Part shown: piece after piece, positions 25,101-37,941 of the stretch
Numbering within the stretch: the first letter of the stretch is position 1
Layout: every line of letters starts with the position of its first letter
NCBI GenBank assembly: GCA_013398955.1
Contig: VWPU01014023.1
Location: forward strand, 310,001-374,000
From: Callaeas wilsoni
Taxonomy: Eukaryota > Chordata > Aves > Passeriformes > Callaeidae
DNA length: 64,000 nucleotides
Direction of reading: 5' to 3'
The notes under the pieces: model-generated
The model's database searches: none
The model's input: the letters and a program-made list of their open reading frames with translations, nothing else
What the model was told of the DNA's origin: nothing
Position numbers and translations under genes: made by a program

Positions 25101-27230
25101 ATAAAGTTGACAGTAGAATAATTTCAACATTTGTAATTTTTCCACTGCTTTCCAATGTGTTAGCAGTAAGACTGTACTTCCTGGGAGTAATGATTCCTTA
25201 TAAATGAGCTCATTGCAGTATCTGTCCTGTCCTTTTAGCAAAGAGAAGATAAAATCCTGATGTCTGGATGTGAATCAAAGCCCTTACGTAGACAGTGCTG
25301 GCTGCATATACATTAATGGAGAGGTTTACTTCCCCTCTGTCTTTCTATCACCTGAAGATGTGAGCTGTGCATGCCTGTTCAGAATGGCAGTAAATCTCTT
25401 CTGCCCTTTCTCTCTATTTCCCTTCATTTCTGGGGATTTGACCCCAAAACAATGGAGAAGTCTTTTGCCAGTATTTCTGAATTGGGCAGAATCAGAAACT
25501 ACCTGCAGTTGTTGCAGTAAAACCTGGACTCCTTCATTTTCCAGATTGCCAGGACTTTGCCATGTCAGATTTCTAGATGAATTTTTATTACATTACAGCC
25601 AAACAAATGAGGAGAGTCCACTAGTATAGCAGTCAGAGAGCTAAAGGTGTGGTTCCCTTCTGCACTGAACAGAAGCAGAAACTTTTTTTTGTGTGAAATG
25701 GAAGCATTCCTCCAAGTGTTGGAGTTTTTTATCTGACGGAAAATGTAATTTGCCTTTATTATATTGCATTTGAAAAGAAGCAATTTGTCTTACTGATGCA
25801 AAATATTTTGACTGCCTCAGAATTAAATGCTTCAGTAGCATTTTGATTTTCTGTTTTCACCAAAAGTTTCAACAAAATGAACTTGTTCCTGACAGCCCCA
25901 TCATGCCGAGTAAGCATTTTGTCCAGGGAAACTCTTCTGTCAGGGTGATTCTGCTCAGCACTAAATTCCAGGTCAGATTTCTTCCTGGTTGCTCCGAAAA
26001 CAGCTGTACCCAGTCCAGGTCAGAGACTGCTTCCTCTTGATGCTTAAAATGCCTTTGGATACAGGATAACTCCTGACCTGCAGCTCCAGGGTGGGAGGAA
26101 GAAACAACAGTGAAAGAATAAGGAATTATTTTGTCAATACTTCATCTGGAATTTTGGACTATGAGTAATCTCACTGGAAAATCAGTGACCTGTGAGTCAA
26201 CAGCCATGACTTTGGAGGTGCTCCCACCAAATCATTAACTACCTTGACTGCAATGTTTTAATCATTGTGAGCATATCCCTTTCCTCTAATGTGTTTTGCC
26301 CATGGTTATAATACACTCTTGTTATGTGCCAGGGAGATAATGATGTGTCTTCAGATAAATACACTACCAGCTGTATTTTTGCTGGAGCAGTTCAAACCAG
26401 CTCTACCTTCTCCCTGTAAATGTTTTGGAGCTACTCTTACATTACCATAGCTTAAATATAGTATTCAAATGAAGGCTGTTTAAATGAAAAGTATTTTTCT
26501 ATCATATAAACATGCTCCAGACAGTGCTGTGTTCAGTGGAGCAGCAACAAACTCGGGAATAAGACATGGAAACTAAAATAATAGAGAAACTGAAATTACA
26601 AATATGGAAATCCATGCAACTTTAAATTTAGGAAGGTCGCCAATAAGTGAAAGTTATTGCCCTAGTTTTGTGGTCAGCCATGAGTGAAGTGAGAAAATAT
26701 GGTGAACATCAAAAAAGTTTAAAAAGTCCTCAAACCAAACAAAATCCCAACCTTCTCCCCCTGTTCAGTTTCACAGTGGATGCTATCACAGGTAAATAGA
26801 AATTCCCATTCTCTACATCAATAAAATTTTTTCCAGCTTTGCAAGATGTCTTTAACGTAAAATGAGAAAAATCTTTATCATTCTCCAATAGAAAAAAAAA
26901 ATCTGCAAAAAGTACAGATTGCTCATGATGTCTTGTTCATTCTGAATTAAGTTCATGAATGAATAAAACAGAAGGGAATTTGCTCAAGAATATCCATTAG
27001 TGTCTATTTTGTTGAGATGATTTATGCCAGAAGTATTATGCTTTTCCTTCTTTAGGTCCTTCCAGAATATTTGTTTTACAAAACTGTTGCATAAAAGATC
27101 TACTTTCTAACTGTTTTGAGTGAGAAATAGCTCTATTGTGAAAAGAGGAGGGGAAAAGTGTCTAAACCTCTCCAGGTGGAAAATAATTCTAAATTGAATT
27201 TCACTAGTCACTGTGGTTTTATTAACACAG
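22171..27230. other. Anonymous noncoding DNA
   Basis: AT-rich sequence with only short open frames (up to 119 aa, 25270-25629 plus) that match no known family. Downstream of the CpG cluster, 22190-22300 contains several ATTA/TAAT words typical of many AT-rich noncoding regions. No interspersed repeat is recognised. Confidence 0.6.
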
Positions 27231-27299
27231 ATAAAATAAAATAAAATAAATTAAATTAAAATAAAATAATAAAATAAAATAAATGATATAAAATAAAAT
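27231..27299. repeat. (AAAAT)n-type microsatellite
   Basis: About 69 bp of interrupted ATAAA/TAAAA units. Interruptions (TTAAATTAAA, AATAAT, ATGATAT) show it is not a young pure array. Confidence 0.95.
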
Positions 27300-27532
27300 G
27301 TGAGGGAGAGAAGTAGAGAAGGAGAGAAAAGAAATTCAAAACGAATCTTATTTTTGTGAAGACTGCTTGGTGACTTGCATAAAACAAAATTAATCTCGTT
27401 TGGGAACAACAGGAAGTACATAATAGAAAATAAGGGTAAGATTGATCTTCAAGTTATCTTTGTTGCCAAGCTGCTTATACACAAAGGAGGGGAAAAATAT
27501 TCAGCTCATCTCTGATAAATTATTAATCTTTC

Positions 27533-27551
27533 TTTTTTTTTTTTTTTTTTT
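27533..27551. repeat. T19 homopolymer
   Basis: Nineteen consecutive T preceded by TTTC. It could be the complement of an old poly(A) tail, but no retroposed sequence is recognisable on either side. A simple slippage tract is the economical reading. Confidence 0.95.
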
Positions 27552-30229
27552 ACAATATTGTTAATGTTTGTGGCACAAAAGAAAAAGATCAAAGCAAGTG
27601 TATATTCAGCAGCACAGCCTTGGTACAAAAATCTTCCATCATTGGAATAAACATGATTTTTTTTCTATTAGTAGTATATAATAGTATTCTGTTATATATG
27701 TTGTAAAAAGTTAGATTTATTCCTGATTTCTGGCTGAACATTTCTGCACGAAATGTGTCAAAATACATCCTTAGCACAATCAAAAAATCATCAGTTTGTT
27801 TTTGAGCTGATTGGAAAGAAGCTCTGTATAATCAAGAGGAATTACAGCCTGGAACACAAAAATAATCGTTCTGGCACCAAGTGAGGACACGGCGCTGGAG
27901 TCAGACATGCAGCCTGCGGATCCCTTGTGTCCTGCAAAAGAGCAGCTATATAATTATTCACTTCAATGCAAGCACTAATGGTATTTTTCATGTTTGATGC
28001 AACCGAATCCTGTGTCAGCTGCAAGGCCCAGTTTTGTATTTGGCACGGGGAGCTGTTCCATTAAGCTGTTCTGCTCCCCAGGAGCTTTGTTGTCAGCTAC
28101 TCCTCTTCTCCCATATTGGCTCTGATGAAGAGTTAATCTTTCTCCTTCTCTCCTGTTCAATATCTTTCCCACTTGATGGACAGATCGGCTCTCGAGGTTT
28201 GTAATGAACAGTGGCACCCTTCAGCTGTAGGTGACTGGTACTGAACCTGCCTTGGGCTGGGAATAACTTGAGAGACTCCACGCAGTCTTTACCCTCTGAT
28301 AGCTCCCGGGTGACGTCTCAGGTATGACTCCTCTTCTTAACCACCACACCTGGAAACCTGACCCTACAGCTGACAGTAATCTCTATTGATACGCTCAGCC
28401 AGAGGCAGGGAATTGGGTCTGGAGACTGAATTACCCTTTGCCTCGGGAGGAGGTGGCTCCAAAGCCTGAAGAACTGCAGTGACACGAGGAGTGCAGTGGT
28501 GGAACCTTGAAGCCTGCCTGGTCTTTGCTTGGTGTACTGGGAGCAGCTACGGTCAGTGTGGTTTGTTCAGCCATTTTCATCAGAATAAACTGCAAAGAAA
28601 TGTTAACTTTTTCTTCCTTGCAGTTTACTTAATTCAGAAAGTGCAGTTATTCACTGGCTTTGGCTGGGTAAATTCAGTTTTCTGTACGGTAGCTCGCACG
28701 GTGCAATGTTTTGGATTGTGACCAAAAAAGTGTTGATAACAAAATGATGTTTTTGTTATTGCTAAGCAGGCCTTGCACAGGCATCCCAGCCTTTTCTGCT
28801 TCTCACAGACCCCAACAGCAAGGAGGCTAGGGGTGCACAAATTGCTGGGAGGGACAGCTGGGACAACTGATTCCAAGGGATGTCCCACATCATGTGACAT
28901 CATGCTCAGTTATAAAGAGAGAGGGGAAAAGGAGAAAGATGGGGGAAAGTTTAGAATGATGGCATCTGTCTTCCCGAGTAACCACTATGTGCCATGGAGC
29001 CCTGCTCTCCTGGGGATACTGAACACTGGCCTGCTGGTGAGAAGTAGGGATTAAATTCATTATTTTGCTTTGGTTTGCCTGTTAAACCATCTTTATCTCC
29101 ATTTATAAATTTTCTCACTTTTAGCTTTCAGATTCTCTCCCCCATCCAACCAGAGAGGCGAGGGCAGAAAGTTGCTGACTGTGTGGGGCTTAGCTTCCAA
29201 TCAGGGCTGAACCCCAACATTCAGGAACTTTCAGAGGTGTTAGAGGAAACACTGGCCTACAGCTGGACTTTTAGGCGGGATATTTTGGTGTGTACATCTG
29301 TGTTTAACAGTTTCTGAATGTATGTAAGCGTGACGTGGTGTAGAGAGCTCTGTCCTATGTGCACACGTGTAGGGAGATGTGGTTGTGTGTGTGAAGACTG
29401 GAGAGTGCATCTGCATTCTAGAGGGGTAGGTTTGCTGCTGCTGTGGTCTAGCTTTGGGGAGGGATGCTGAGTCAAGGGGACAACTTGAGGCAGTGCCAGC
29501 ACAATTACCAGTGCAAAGGAGTGGTGTCCCACTCCATCAACACTTTTATCTACTCTATTTTTTTTGCAAAAAAAGGCGGCTTTTGGCACTTTCTCACCTC
29601 TGGCTTTGCCCCTCCAGTTTATAATAGCATAGCTTATATCACCCATGCTTGGACCATGATGGTAAAGGCACGCCCATGTCAATGTTGACTGGCACCAGTG
29701 CCTTTCCATATACAAGGAAGCTGCCTTTGAACAGCTCCCTTCTGGTTTTTTGCAGAAATGGAGAACAGGTGATGTTGTATTTAACAGGCTTGGTGGATTG
29801 CCTTTGAAATACCATGTACAAGAAATAACACAGAGACACACAGACTCATCAGGTGTGAACCACAGTAAGTCGTCTATGCCTCTTCAGGGTTTTTGGGAAT
29901 GCAAAAATGGAGGAAACTTGGATAATTCCAGAAAGGCAAGGAGTGGAATTTAGAGAAAAATTATTACAGACCATCAGAATCCCAGATATCCCTCTTCCAA
30001 ACCGTTGTGCACAATTTTTGTGCCTTTGGAACCGATTCTGGCTCAAGGAGAAATCAGTCTTTCAGATGTACATGACTTTTGAGTGTTCTTTTGTTTAACT
30101 ATCATAAAGAGACTGTGTAGCTGTTTGAAATGATGTTAGAAATCATTTTGCATAAGTGACAATGACATCACTTTTTGTCTCTTTTATCTTGCAGTTTTCT
30201 GAAAGGTCACAGAGTAATTTATGAAAATC
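27552..30229. other. Anonymous noncoding DNA including a 194-codon chance frame
   Basis: The longest open frame of the window runs 29841-29257 on the minus strand (194 codons). It opens with GTG rather than ATG; the first ATG is about 45 codons in. It has no recognisable domain, so I do not call it a gene. From 28000 to 28560 GC content is somewhat raised. From 29290 to 29420 the plus strand is a degenerate TG-rich stretch. No repeat family was recognised. Confidence 0.6.
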
Positions 30230-30430
30230 ATGATTTTGTCCTTTTTCTGATTGATTTTTCTACTGTAATTTTTTTTCTGTATTGAATTATGCCACTTCCT
30301 TTATCTTTTGATTAATTTTCCTCCTTTTCACACCAAGTCTATTGTGGGGATTTAATTACAGCAGACTTGTAATTGCTGATTTGTTTTTAACTGGAAGTGT
30401 GTAATTGCTATATTATCAAGTAATTCGCTC
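30230..30430. promoter_or_regulatory. Cluster of homeodomain-type TAATT cores
   Basis: TAATTA at 30353-30358, TAATTGCT at 30370-30377 and again at 30402-30409, TAATTC at 30421-30426, and further ATTAATT/TAATTT words from about 30235 to 30315 fall within 200 bp. TAATTG/TAATTA is the core bound by most Antp-type homeodomains. Two copies of the same 8-mer 32 bp apart are more regular than simple AT-richness needs. This is a candidate only, because such words are common in AT-rich DNA. Confidence 0.25.
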
Positions 30431-33400
30431 ACACTATGTAAAACTGAACATATCAGATGCTAATCTGTCTTTATTTGAGATGCTGTTCTCCTTGTCTCTA
30501 CTGCTTGAATGGTTTGCTTTTAATTCTTTCTTGATACAAGGTGTTGTTTTATCTATTTCTTTCTTTAGACTCAGATGATATAAGGATCTTTCTCTTTCCA
30601 TGACCAGACCATTTGGGAATCTTTTTGCTTTTCCATTGCCTGCATTGAATGAAGTCGAGTTCTTGCCCACCAGATTGTACTGATATATATTGTTAACATT
30701 TCAGAGGATGCAAAAAATTCCTTGAGTTAAGGTCTTCACTAAGATTTCCAAAGCAGTGATGGTTGTTCAGCTTATTTTATTATAAATATCGAACAACCTT
30801 AAAACCGATGTAGTGTTTAACATCTTAAAATCAGTTTCTTTTTATGCAGTTTTTCTAGCTTATGATGTGAAAACCTTGTCCTTAAAACCACCAGATACTT
30901 TAAAGTCTTCAGGAATGTTTTTTTAGTTCTCCAGTGATGCTCTATCCTCCCAGTCTTCCAAAAGTTCTACCACTCTTATTAACACTACTCAATATTTTCT
31001 GTGCCTGTGGACAGACCATAAATAGAACTGTGGCTAATCTCCAATACAGAATTATTTATTTTGAGCAGTCTTTCAGCAATTGCAATATAGGTTGTACACC
31101 CCTGTCATTTAAGAGAAGATACATTGGAGCAGAAGTGATGCATGAGCAAAAGCTACTTAAAAGGACAACACAGAAGCAAATGCCATGTGGTGAGGTTATG
31201 GTTCAATGAAAAACCCTTTTAAATCAATCTCTGCTTCACTTTTGCCAGTTTCTAATCTCAGCACTACTGCTGGATTGCAGCTTTATCATGTTAAAAGGAC
31301 ATACCTTGATGCTATAAAGCATGTCTAAATATGCATTGAGTAGTTACAAGTTTTCAAGTGCCTGAGCCAAATGAGAGTTATTGTAGATTCTGATTTCCAT
31401 TCTAAATAGATTTGAACCTTCATTAGTTTCAAATGTAAGATTGGGGTAAAACCTATCACAATTACTAAGTGAAAAGCAGTTGTCAAGCCTTGCTCTTGCG
31501 TGGAGATGGACACAGCTGGCAGAGCCCAGGGAGGGGAATGTGGAATAAAGGGAGTGTGGGCGAGCCTGGGGAATGGCCCTGCTGTGGCTGCTGGAAGCAA
31601 CAGACGTGGGGAGGGCTCAGTGCTGCCTCAGCACTGACAGGGGGAACCCTCAGGGCTTGAGGTGATAAACCAGATGGTGGGTGGCACAGGGAAGTAGGTG
31701 GGGCACTGAGAGTGGGGAGGGTTGGATGCAGGTGCCTGCTGAGCCTCCCCTCTTCCTCCTTGACAAATTGTTTACTCTCTCTGTGTGGGATTCGTCTCAT
31801 CTAACTTTAGTGATCAAAAGTAACAAAAGCACTAGCTGAATTGAAGATCTCTGGCACCAGTAGGGGTGCTTTTCATTTATTTTCATATATTTTCTGGGCT
31901 AAGACTGAAGGTCTTCAGCCCTGGGCACCTTCCTGTGCTTGGGAAATAGATATTTACCCATGCGGCAATTCTGTCCAGGCACTGCTTTCTTTTAGTCACC
32001 TAAAATAGATTGTTCAGCACAGTTCCTGGAATGGCTTGTCTATCCTCTGCATTGCATTGGAGACTCGAAGAGAAGAGCTGTACCTGGAGGTTTCTGTTTC
32101 TCAGGAAGAGACTGCTGTGGCAGTCAGCAAAGAATTTTCCCAGCCATCCTTTTGGGAAATGAGTCTGCTTTTATTCCTGCCCAGCCCAGCAGGAGAAATT
32201 GGGTAAACCACTGCCCAAGAACACTTTAGATGTGGGTCAAGCCAGACCTGAGAACTGGCCTGAAGCACCTCTCTAGACAAAGACGTCCCTGGCTTGATGA
32301 TAGGTAGGGAAGAAAACCACCAGGTTCAGCCACACTTTGGAGTGTGATAATTAATGCTGTGATACATCTGTCAAACCGTATAGAAACCAATACTGACGTC
32401 AAAAATTAATCACGCATGAAAGCCAGTGGCCAGGTATTGCTCTGTGCTACTGAAGATGTAGGTGTGTGTTCATATATGCCTCTGTGGGTATTTTATGTAT
32501 ATATTTATAGACACATATCTGGAAAGCGACCTTTAACTCATGTAGTTTTGGCCCTGAGAATTAGGAGAAATTTTCCGAATAAGAGTATGAATTGCTAAGC
32601 CTTTTTTATAAATTGAATACTTCGTTGTATTTCTAAAGGTGTGTAAAACATTCTGTTCAATGTCTAATTTTATGGGAAAAAAACCCACCCAACTACTTTA
32701 TTTGTCAAGGCTGAAAAATTGCTTGGCAGCCTTTTATCCAGGAGAGGATCTGCATGTCGGGGGAAGTGTGGAAGCAGTAAGAGCAAAGTAAAACACATGG
32801 AATTGCAATCGGAAGAGAAATGTTTTGATGAAGACCATTGAAAGGTTTTACCTTCACTTCAGTGCAGGATTAGAAAAGCTCTTAAACATTAAAAAACCCT
32901 CAAACTTTAAAATGGCCTAGTTATCCTGCAAGGATGATAAAGACTTTCAGTGAATTTTCAGGTAAAACATTTTATTGCCAACTGTTCTGATAATCTTACT
33001 TGCTAGTCAGAATTTCAAGTTGGTGGCAGTTTAAGTTTGCATGACACGAGATGGTGCTGGAAGAGATGCATCCTTTGCATCAAGTGGAAAGATCATTGCC
33101 GTGTTCAGCAATCATGTAGAAGCAGTTTGAATTTAGCAGGATGACTTTGGTCTCAGGATTGGTCCTCACTTTCACAGCTACCTCAGGTTTCAGTTCACTA
33201 AATGGTGTTTTGAGATCCTGACATACCTTCAAACCTGAAACAAGCACATTATGAATCGCTTTGTGGTTTGTGGCTTTTGTTTGGTTTTTTTCCTTGTGAA
33301 CCCATATAAATCAGAGTATGTGGAGTGCTGCAGTACCAGGAGGTCCTATTGTTCTGAATTCATGAGAACACGAGGAGATTGCCCCACACTGAGGGGTCTG

Positions 33401-36066
33401 AGGGTTAAAAGCCCATCAGAGTCATGTGGAATGGGGCCACTGAATGTGGAGGTGGGACATCTGGGAGACCTGGGACAGCGTTGGGAGTGTGGTGAACCAT
33501 TTGAAAGCAAACAATATGCAAGTGCTAAACTGGCACTTTGCCTCACAGAATGGATGTGGCCTTATCTTTCTCGTCCCTGCAGCATTTCAGCAAAAGCTAA
33601 ATTGGAAAAATTTACCTGCCGTGTTTATGACTTTTACCAAGGTTTCCTAAATATTAGTGTGGGAGGTAGAAAAGCTAATTTTTCACCAACATTTTGTAGT
33701 GATAGTTATTCCCTCCAGTACTTCTAAGGAAAGAAACAATTTTTCATCTCTGTGCTCTTCTTCAAATTATCATACCAGGGATGAGTATTAAAAAACCCAC
33801 CTCTCTTATTCATGAAAAACAAATAAGACATTTTCTAGTTCAACATTAAAAAAAGAAAAAGAAAGTGTTGTAGTGAACTGAAATAAATGAGAAAATTATC
33901 AGAAAGGGAAGAATGTTGGGCAAAAATACTGTATTTATGACCTATGGGGATGGATTTGTCTTACTAATAATGCAGCTGACATACTGAGTAGACCTTTTGG
34001 AAAAGGAATAATATTAATTGCAGCTGACAAATGTTTTGAACTTGGAAGGGAAATGGAGAAGTATTCCAATAGCACATTAAAAGTATGTGTCCCCCTTCTA
34101 CCTTTGCTTGCAATTCCATCAAAACTCTGGAAGTTAGGCAGAATGGAGCTGGTTCTCCACTTGGCTGGAGATCCTCTCTCACATCAGATACAAACAAACA
34201 AATATCATGAAAGACCCAAATTAGTGAACTTCTAAATGTGACACATAAAAGGGCCAACAGGCTGGACCCCTTCACAGCGTTCTTTGGGATGGTTGGTGGT
34301 TTCAAAGGATGCTTATTCTTGAACATAAATGACTCACAAGCTTTTATTACAGATTTCATGTGCCCTGAATTACTCTGGTTGGGTTTTGTTTTTTTTTCTC
34401 AATGTTTTTGAGAACAGGTTTCTCTCTCTGCATCTTAATTCTTTGGAAATGGTGGCAGGAAAGCAGGAAGACAGGATGAAAATACCCACATAAACTACTA
34501 AATGCATTTAAATAGAGTTTATTTTACCTTGTGAAATGGAAAATTTGTGGTATTTAGAAGGGTAATAGTTGCCATACTGCTCAAGCCAGAGCGCCTCTGT
34601 GGAGAAACATGCAGCCCTTGGGAACTTTCAGGCTAACTGGGAAGGTCAGCTCTTGGGCACCTAGGTTCAGAGAAGTGGCCCAGAAAGCCTGGTCTCTAAT
34701 TCAGTGTGTGTGTGATGTTATGGCTTGGGTTTGTCAGAAATAGCCTTGTCCCTCATCCCCTTTTCTCATCACCTTTTTCTCATTCCCACTGAGACACTGC
34801 CAAAACACAGTACAGCCAGTCTGCAGGTGAAGAATGCTGTGAGCTGCCTGTGCCACTTCCTCCACACTCATATGCTGAAATTAATAACACTGACTCTGTT
34901 ATGCCTCATTTTAGGAAAAAAATCCCACAATTATGGGCCTAATTTCAACTTAATACCAAACACTATAAGGACAGCCAAGTTCAGGCCTTAATTTAGGCCG
35001 AGGCTAGATATTCATCTGCAATATGAATAAGAAAAGAAGAATATGGCAAAGAATATGAATATGGCAAAAGAAAGTCTGACTGTCCCGAGGCAGAGGCTGA
35101 TGTGTGGGGTAAGACCTGCTGTTGGGGAGAGAACCATTCACTGCAGGTTTTGTACTCTCATTTATCCTGTGGTGTCAACAGGTGCATGCAAATCCAACTC
35201 TGATTTTCTCCTTTACACTTTTCATGGGAGCTGTGCCCTTCTCATGGCAGCTACAGCTCATCCATGAGGTGGTAAATCTAGTTTTCATATGTTTCTGAGA
35301 AGTGTGGAGCCAGCTCTTGGGTGCATCAAGAGAGCTGGCCAAAATCCTATTGACATTACTGGGGGTGCTTGATAACTTGTGCTGTGGTAAGTGCTTAAGC
35401 CCTGATGCTCTATACATCTGGGCTTAAACTGATACCATCGTGAGACATTAATAACAAGGTTCTGTCTTTTAAATCATTGATCAGCTTTTGGGCAAATTGC
35501 TGTCTGACAAACCAAAAAAGGTAGAGAAAGTAGAAGTTGAGCAACTGAACAGCTCTTGAAATCATCAGATTGATGGCTCGGGAGATACCTGGTGAAGATA
35601 TGGCTTTTTTTTTTTTTAGAACAAGAAAAGGCTTTGTCAAAAATCTGTCTTTTAGATGGAGTTTCATGGAATGACTGAATGGAAAATAAAACCCTCATCC
35701 TAATAAAAGGAAGTATTAGTTGGCAACATGATTATTATCTACACCATCGATTACTGCTGGGAGTGAATTGCTTGAAGCCCACACCAACTGTCTTTTCAGG
35801 CAGCTCTATCTCGATTGTTTGTCCCCAGCCATCCTTCAGTTCTGTCAGTGAGTTTTTGAAATGATTTGTCACATTTTTCTTGTGAGGATGCTGCATCTAG
35901 AGCCAAGGACACAGGCGTGTGTAAGAGGGTGCCTGGTTCCAGTGGCTAACAAGACCAGTTACTCTAACCAGTGTCTGGTGTGGTTTCCATCAAAGGTGAC
36001 AGGACAATGCTTCCTCGCCAGCAGGTCAGCAGTCCTGACAGCTCTCAAAGGCCAGCAATCTCTCTA
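30431..36066. other. Anonymous noncoding DNA with a G-rich patch and a Cys-rich chance frame
   Basis: At 31490-31730 the plus strand is G-rich; runs between 31679 and 31721 could form a G-quadruplex with long loops. The ATG-initiated frame 33251-33727 (158 aa) has a hydrophobic N-terminus and 12 cysteines but matches no family I know. A T13 run lies at 35605-35617, and GAATATGGCAAA occurs twice (35039-35050, 35057-35068). No interspersed repeat was identified. Confidence 0.55.
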
Positions 36067-36110
36067 TTAAAGACAGAGCAGGGATGGCTCCTGTTCTGTC
36101 TGCCTTTAAA
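36067..36110. other. Imperfect inverted repeat able to form a hairpin
   Basis: Arms AGACAGAGCAGG (36071-36082) and CCTGTTCTGTCT (36090-36101) pair over 12 bp with one wobble position (as plus-strand RNA) around a 7-nt loop. After a short bulge, flanking TTAAAG and CTTTAA can extend the stem. It is shorter than a standard pre-miRNA stem. It may be functionless. Confidence 0.7.
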
Positions 36111-37941
36111 CTGTTACCTTCACAACTAGCCTGGATTGTGGAGATACTGGCCTTAAGTTTAACTTCAGAATCAGCAAAAACCAGCCCCCTTCTGTTTGCT
36201 GGGAGGCACAATGAGTGATTGGAATACATATAAAAATCACTTGCTGCTTTATGATGTATGGATTAATGAAAGTATTAAACCATTCTAAATGATAGATAAG
36301 GAAATTATTTCCACTGTAGCTTGAAAGAAATAAAACTGCTCTGACTAAAATTTAGGAGGTTTAAAACTTTGCAAGCTCATCAAAAGTACATGGGCAACAA
36401 AGAGGGGCAAGTTTACAACCATCTACGGATCACCCTAAAGTTTTAACATTCATCATTTTTCTGCTTCATTACTGTTAGTGTTTCCCATAAGCTTTGAGAA
36501 ACAAGCTAATTCTTCCAGAAAAGAAGAGTAAATACAGGTCAGGCTAATATGCTTTTATGGGCAGTGCTGGGATTTTCCCATTTTATTGGCATTTTGCACT
36601 ATTAATTTTATATCATTGACATTGTTGTCTTCATTGCTCATGTCTCACAGCCTTGAAAAGGATTTACTGTGCTGAGAAATTCAAGCATGAACTGAAATGG
36701 GATGGAATTCAAATGTGGTTCAGTTGGACAGTACAAGTTCTATGATGTGGCTATTTCTGGCTTTATAAAAGGAGCAGAGTGTAGCTTTTGTGGTGTTTTC
36801 ATGTGCAGCTGTGATTGCGTTTGACCATGGCTTGTGTGTGAATGTGTTTGCATCAGAATATGTGCAGCCAGGTGTGTACTTGCAGATGTGTGTGAGCCTC
36901 TTGTGCAGTTGTCTGTATTCACGGGCAAATGCTGTCTTGTGAATGTATGATCCTGACTGTTTCTGTATGCTTGTACCCGTGTTTTCATGGAGGTGTGGTT
37001 TTATGTATTTTGACATAAAGAGGTGTGGGTTCAGAAGAGGGAATGATGCTCTGTGCAGAGTGCCTCCAGAACTATTCATGCACACCCTGAGCGTAAAGGG
37101 TTTGCTTCAGCATGGTAATTGCCAATAGGGGTTCACACAATATCGAAAAGAACCAGATCAGTGATAATTTGATTCAATCTTGAAGAACACCTGGAAAATG
37201 AAAGACATGGGTCTGGCTTATTGGCACCTGGAGTTTTTCTTGTGGTCTTGAAAATCAGTCATAAATAGGTAATAGGCTGCCCTTAACCTGATGTGCTGGA
37301 TAATGACTGGTAGAATATGCTCATTTATGGCATTTATGTAGAAAATAGAGAGCAGCTGGTTTAAAAAGAGGCTGTCAGGTCACATATGAGGGAAAAAGTC
37401 ATGGCTTCAGTGGACAAGTAGAAGAATAGAACTGCAGGACAAGGGAAGAGGAGCAAGAAGTCAAGGTTCTTTGTATGAAAGTGATGGATAACTACCTCTT
37501 GTTTCCCAAGAAACAGTTTGTTCCCTCCGCAGCTGCTTCCTGCCTTTCACAAAACCCTTGTGTAATTTTCTGATGCTCTAATGAATCACTTGGTCTATGC
37601 TTTTCAAGAACCGGAAGCCTCTTCACCTCATAAATCCAAACTCAGAATTATAACTTTCTGCTCTTCAAAGTACTAGTTATGTAAAGCTGAGGAGTCATCT
37701 TCTGGACTGTGCAATCTCCTCATCTTGCCTGCTCTCGTGAATTTTTGTAATGCAAGACACGACTAAAATCAAAGCAGAAGAAAAATTACTTCAGCTTTCA
37801 ATTCCCATGCCCTTCAGAACACACACCACAGAATTCCACTCAGCAAACCCGGAGTCGTGCCGGCGTAACTGGCAATTACAAGTGGAACTGCAGTGGTATC
37901 TTTAATACCACTAGAGTGACAAAAGGATTTCAAGTTGTGGC
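36111..37941. other. Anonymous DNA with a degenerate TG-rich stretch
   Basis: Between about 36780 and 37010 the plus strand is full of TGTG, TGTGTGTG and TGTGCAG words at irregular spacing. It looks like a decayed TG microsatellite or minisatellite. This composition explains the H/T/S-rich minus-strand frames at 36720-37085 and 36740-36988, which are not genes. Nothing else is recognised. Confidence 0.6.

Noticed and set aside
29257..29841. Longest open frame in the window (194 codons, minus strand)
   Set aside because: It opens with GTG, its first ATG is about 45 codons in, no domain or conserved motif is seen, and a frame of this length is expected by chance in 64 kb on six frames.
36720..37085. 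H/T/S-rich minus-strand frames of 121 and 82 codons
   Set aside because: They are read through a TG/CA-rich degenerate simple repeat in two overlapping frames.
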